From Paenibacillus vietnamensis (GTDB lineage: Bacteria; Bacillota; Bacilli; Paenibacillales; Paenibacillaceae), in assembly GCF_020169515.1 (NCBI RefSeq), contig NZ_JAHMHW010000005.1:62001-126000 (forward strand): a stretch of 64,000 nucleotides of DNA. The letters run 5' to 3'. This document shows positions 62,240 through 64,000 of this stretch, piece after piece. The first letter of the stretch is position 1, and every line of letters begins with the position of its first letter. The notes under the pieces were generated by a model. The model was not told where the DNA came from. It was given only the letters and a program-made list of their open reading frames with translations, and searched no databases. Position numbers and translations under genes: made by a program.

Positions 62240-62460
62240 TGCAGTATCGTACGTAACAAATGGATTTTCTCCCGTTATTTTCACCAGTTTTGGCCGAATC
62301 GGAGATTTAACTGGATTGAATGTCTTTAAATCCCCTATAATCCCTGAGTTTTGCCGAAAAGCAAGAGAATAACTGTAGAGAATCCCGTTACTTCGCCTTC
62401 TGCCGCCGATTACCCTAAATAACCGCGTAAAATCCAGTTACTCCAACCCTCTTGAATGGG
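62240..62460. repeat. Intergenic 'AACTGGATT' inverted repeats
   Basis: Direct and inverted versions alternate: TTTAACTGGATTGAATGTCT (62307), GAATAACTGTAGAGAATCCC (62366) and AAAATCCAGTTACTCC (near 62429). Same family as at 31720, 45020 and 51960. The remainder of the spacer to 62541 holds no recognised gene. Confidence 0.6.
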
Positions 62461-62541
62461 GCTTCACGCATCGATGCTTTCAGCGCTAATATCGTCTGTA
62501 CTTGGCTACCCAGCGTGCATCCGAATACGCCTTCACGCTTA

Positions 62542-63351
62542 TCATCCTGCCAATGAGTGATTATAAGTCATAATCCGGTCAATGGCATCAGCCACGGAAT
62601 GAACGACACTGCCGGCTTTGCTTCTTACGTCGGGATGGCTGCCGCTCATGGCAAAGCTGTGCCTGGTCAGGGCGAACATCGACAAATCGTTAAAGGAATC
62701 TCCAATGCACGCCACTTCGTCCGGACGCAGCCCGAGACTCTCGATGAGACGCAGCAGCCCCGTTCCTTTCGAGACGTTTAGCGGCATGACGTCCAGACAA
62801 TCCTTGTCGGAAATGTACGAATCGATTTGACCTGCAAACCGGTCAAGCAATTCCGACTTCCACTGCTGCAGCTGCTCCAGCTCGCCGAAATAGGAAATCT
62901 TGCTGCAGCGGAGCTCATCCTCTCTGAGCGCCGCTTCCAAATCGCTGTGGACGCTGCATGTTTTGAGTATCCGGTCTTCATAAGGCCGAGTGGTGTCGTT
63001 GCGTTCTTTCAAATAAAAGGAATCGTCGGTGCAGTGAATAAAATTGACAAAATGGCCGCAGCTCCGGGATTCCTGAAGCAGACGGGACGAAACGTCCGGC
63101 TCGAAGGAAGAGGCGGCAAGCAGTCTGTCATCCTTCGTATGAACCGTCGCCCCGTTCTGGCCTACCGCATGAAAACGATCGCCAAAAGGCTCCATCAGTA
63201 TTCGGATTTCCGAATACATCCGTCCCGATGCGATACAAAATTCAAAGCCGGCGCTCCGGGCCATGGAAACGGCATCCACGTCTCTGCCGGCAATTTGACG
63301 CGAATGATCCAGCAAGGTGCCGTCCAGGTCGCTGACAATCAGTTTAATCAT
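62542..63351 (-). CDS. HAD-superfamily phosphatase, Cof type (HAD-IIB)
   Basis: A 269-residue hydrolase. Motif I is 'IKLIVSDLDGTLLDHS', with the nucleophile and acid aspartates. Motif II lies near 'FCIASGRMYSE', the IIB cap occupies the middle, and motif IV is 'EVACIGDSFNDLSMFALT'. It probably dephosphorylates a sugar phosphate or similar small molecule. GGAGG at 63361-63365 favours the ATG at 63351 over a GTG at 63354. It overlaps the DeoR gene by 8 bases and is translated after it. Confidence 0.9.
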   Translation of the reverse strand: MIKLIVSDLDGTLLDHSRQIAGRDVDAVSMARSAGFEFCIASGRMYSEIRILMEPFGDRFHAVGQNGATVHTKDDRLLAASSFEPDVSSRLLQESRSCGHFVNFIHCTDDSFYLKERNDTTRPYEDRILKTCSVHSDLEAALREDELRCSKISYFGELEQLQQWKSELLDRFAGQIDSYISDKDCLDVMPLNVSKGTGLLRLIESLGLRPDEVACIGDSFNDLSMFALTRHSFAMSGSHPDVRSKAGSVVHSVADAIDRIMTYNHSLAG

Positions 63352-64000
63352 CACTTTCTACCTCCGATACGACTAATAATTCGACCTGATGCTCAATAAG
63401 AGTTGCCATCATTGCTTCGTTTGGTTTCTTGTCGGTAATCAATAGATCGACCGCATCCAACTCCGCTATTTTGTAAAACATTTGCTCGCCGAACTTCGTA
63501 TGGTCCGCAAGTACGATGACTTGATCCGCCCTTCGGATCATCTCCCGCTTAACAGCCCCGTCCTCCTCGTGGGGGTAAGATAAGCCGTTTGCCGTAATGC
63601 CGCATGCGCCGAGAAACAATTTGTTCGCGTGGTAATCGGCCAGCTTGGCGATCGTAGATTGCCCGAACAGAAAGCGGTGCTGGGAATGCAGCTCCCCGCC
63701 TAAGAGACAGGTCCTGACTTTCTCTTTTTTGGAGAGCACATCCGCGATATCGATCGAATTGGTGACGACGACGATGTTCTCGGCGGATAATTGCTCCGCT
63801 GCGAATTGAACCGTCGTTGAGGCATCCATCATAATGAAATCCCCGGTTTTGATAAGCGAAGCCGCCAAATTTGCGATTTCATGCTTCTCGCCGGATTCTC
63901 TCCCCAGCCGTTCTTTGTATTCGTATACTTCTTTTGTTTTTTTGGGCAAAACAGCCCCGCCGTGCGTACGGAGAATGAGACCGAGCTCTTCCATCTTCAA
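63344..64000 (-). CDS. DeoR/GlpR family transcriptional regulator, 5' end cut by the window
   Basis: The visible 218 residues are the linker and the C-terminal sensor domain of a DeoR-type repressor: 'GLILRTHGGAVLPKK' follows the missing helix-turn-helix, and 'GDFIMMDASTTVQFAAEQL', 'NIVVVTNSIDIADVLSKK' and 'VIVLADHTKFGEQMFYKIAE' form the sugar-phosphate-binding fold. The frame stays open to the last base, so the gene starts outside. It probably controls itself and the coupled HAD phosphatase. Confidence 0.88.
   Translation of the reverse strand: MKMEELGLILRTHGGAVLPKKTKEVYEYKERLGRESGEKHEIANLAASLIKTGDFIMMDASTTVQFAAEQLSAENIVVVTNSIDIADVLSKKEKVRTCLLGGELHSQHRFLFGQSTIAKLADYHANKLFLGACGITANGLSYPHEEDGAVKREMIRRADQVIVLADHTKFGEQMFYKIAELDAVDLLITDKKPNEAMMATLIEHQVELLVVSEVESDD

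Overview
The window looks like a chromosome segment of a spore-forming Firmicute of the Paenibacillaceae (Paenibacillus/Cohnella type). Reasons: moderately high GC, strong GGAGG ribosome sites, YesM/YesN-type two-component pairs beside CUT1 sugar importers without an ATPase gene, a gerABC spore-germination operon, a RacA-like protein and a YheC/YheD protein. No rRNA, tRNA or CRISPR was seen.

From 1 to about 51.9 kb the window is a large glycan-utilisation region. Module 1 (2-9836): histidine kinase end, response regulator, two permeases, lipoprotein, GH95, and a family 5 binding protein without a signal peptide. Module 2 (10214-13457): TIM-barrel isomerase, Gfo/Idh dehydrogenase, GH4. A 5 x 124 bp repeat array follows, then a small AT-richer island (14155-16550) with a methyltransferase, a frameshifted gene, a zinc-ribbon protein and a secreted protein. 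Module 3 (16844-19016): AraC regulator divergent from a Gfo/Idh gene. Module 4 (19084-31409): two-component system, importer, GH95, nucleoside hydrolase, GH78. Module 5 (31988-40796): membrane-anchored AraC regulator, importer, 902-residue putative glycosidase. Module 6 (41023-45014): GH29, an unknown protein, aldose epimerase. Module 7 (45429-51947): MocA-like dehydrogenase, MocC-like isomerase, desaturase-like oxygenase, Rieske ferredoxin, aldo/keto reductase, creatininase-family protein, second Gfo/Idh. All glycosidases lack signal peptides, so oligosaccharides are probably imported and cut inside the cell. The sugars suggested are L-fucose, L-galactose and L-rhamnose, possibly O-methylated and stripped by the oxygenase-ferredoxin pair. 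Three promoters carry the same AraC-type double box with an exact 21 bp period, linking modules 2, 3 and 6.

From 52.2 to 59.7 kb the sequence is broken and mobile. A 6252 bp element (53174-59425) has IS66-type ends and a perfect 8 bp target duplication (AATGATTT) and sits inside a capA-family gene. It carries IS66 transposase debris, a damaged vanW-like gene and a complete-looking gerA-gerB-gerC operon plus a small membrane gene. To the right are a second copy of the module 4 binding protein with its promoter but without permeases, a RacA-like gene, intergenic repeats, a HAD phosphatase and a DeoR-type regulator cut by the window end.
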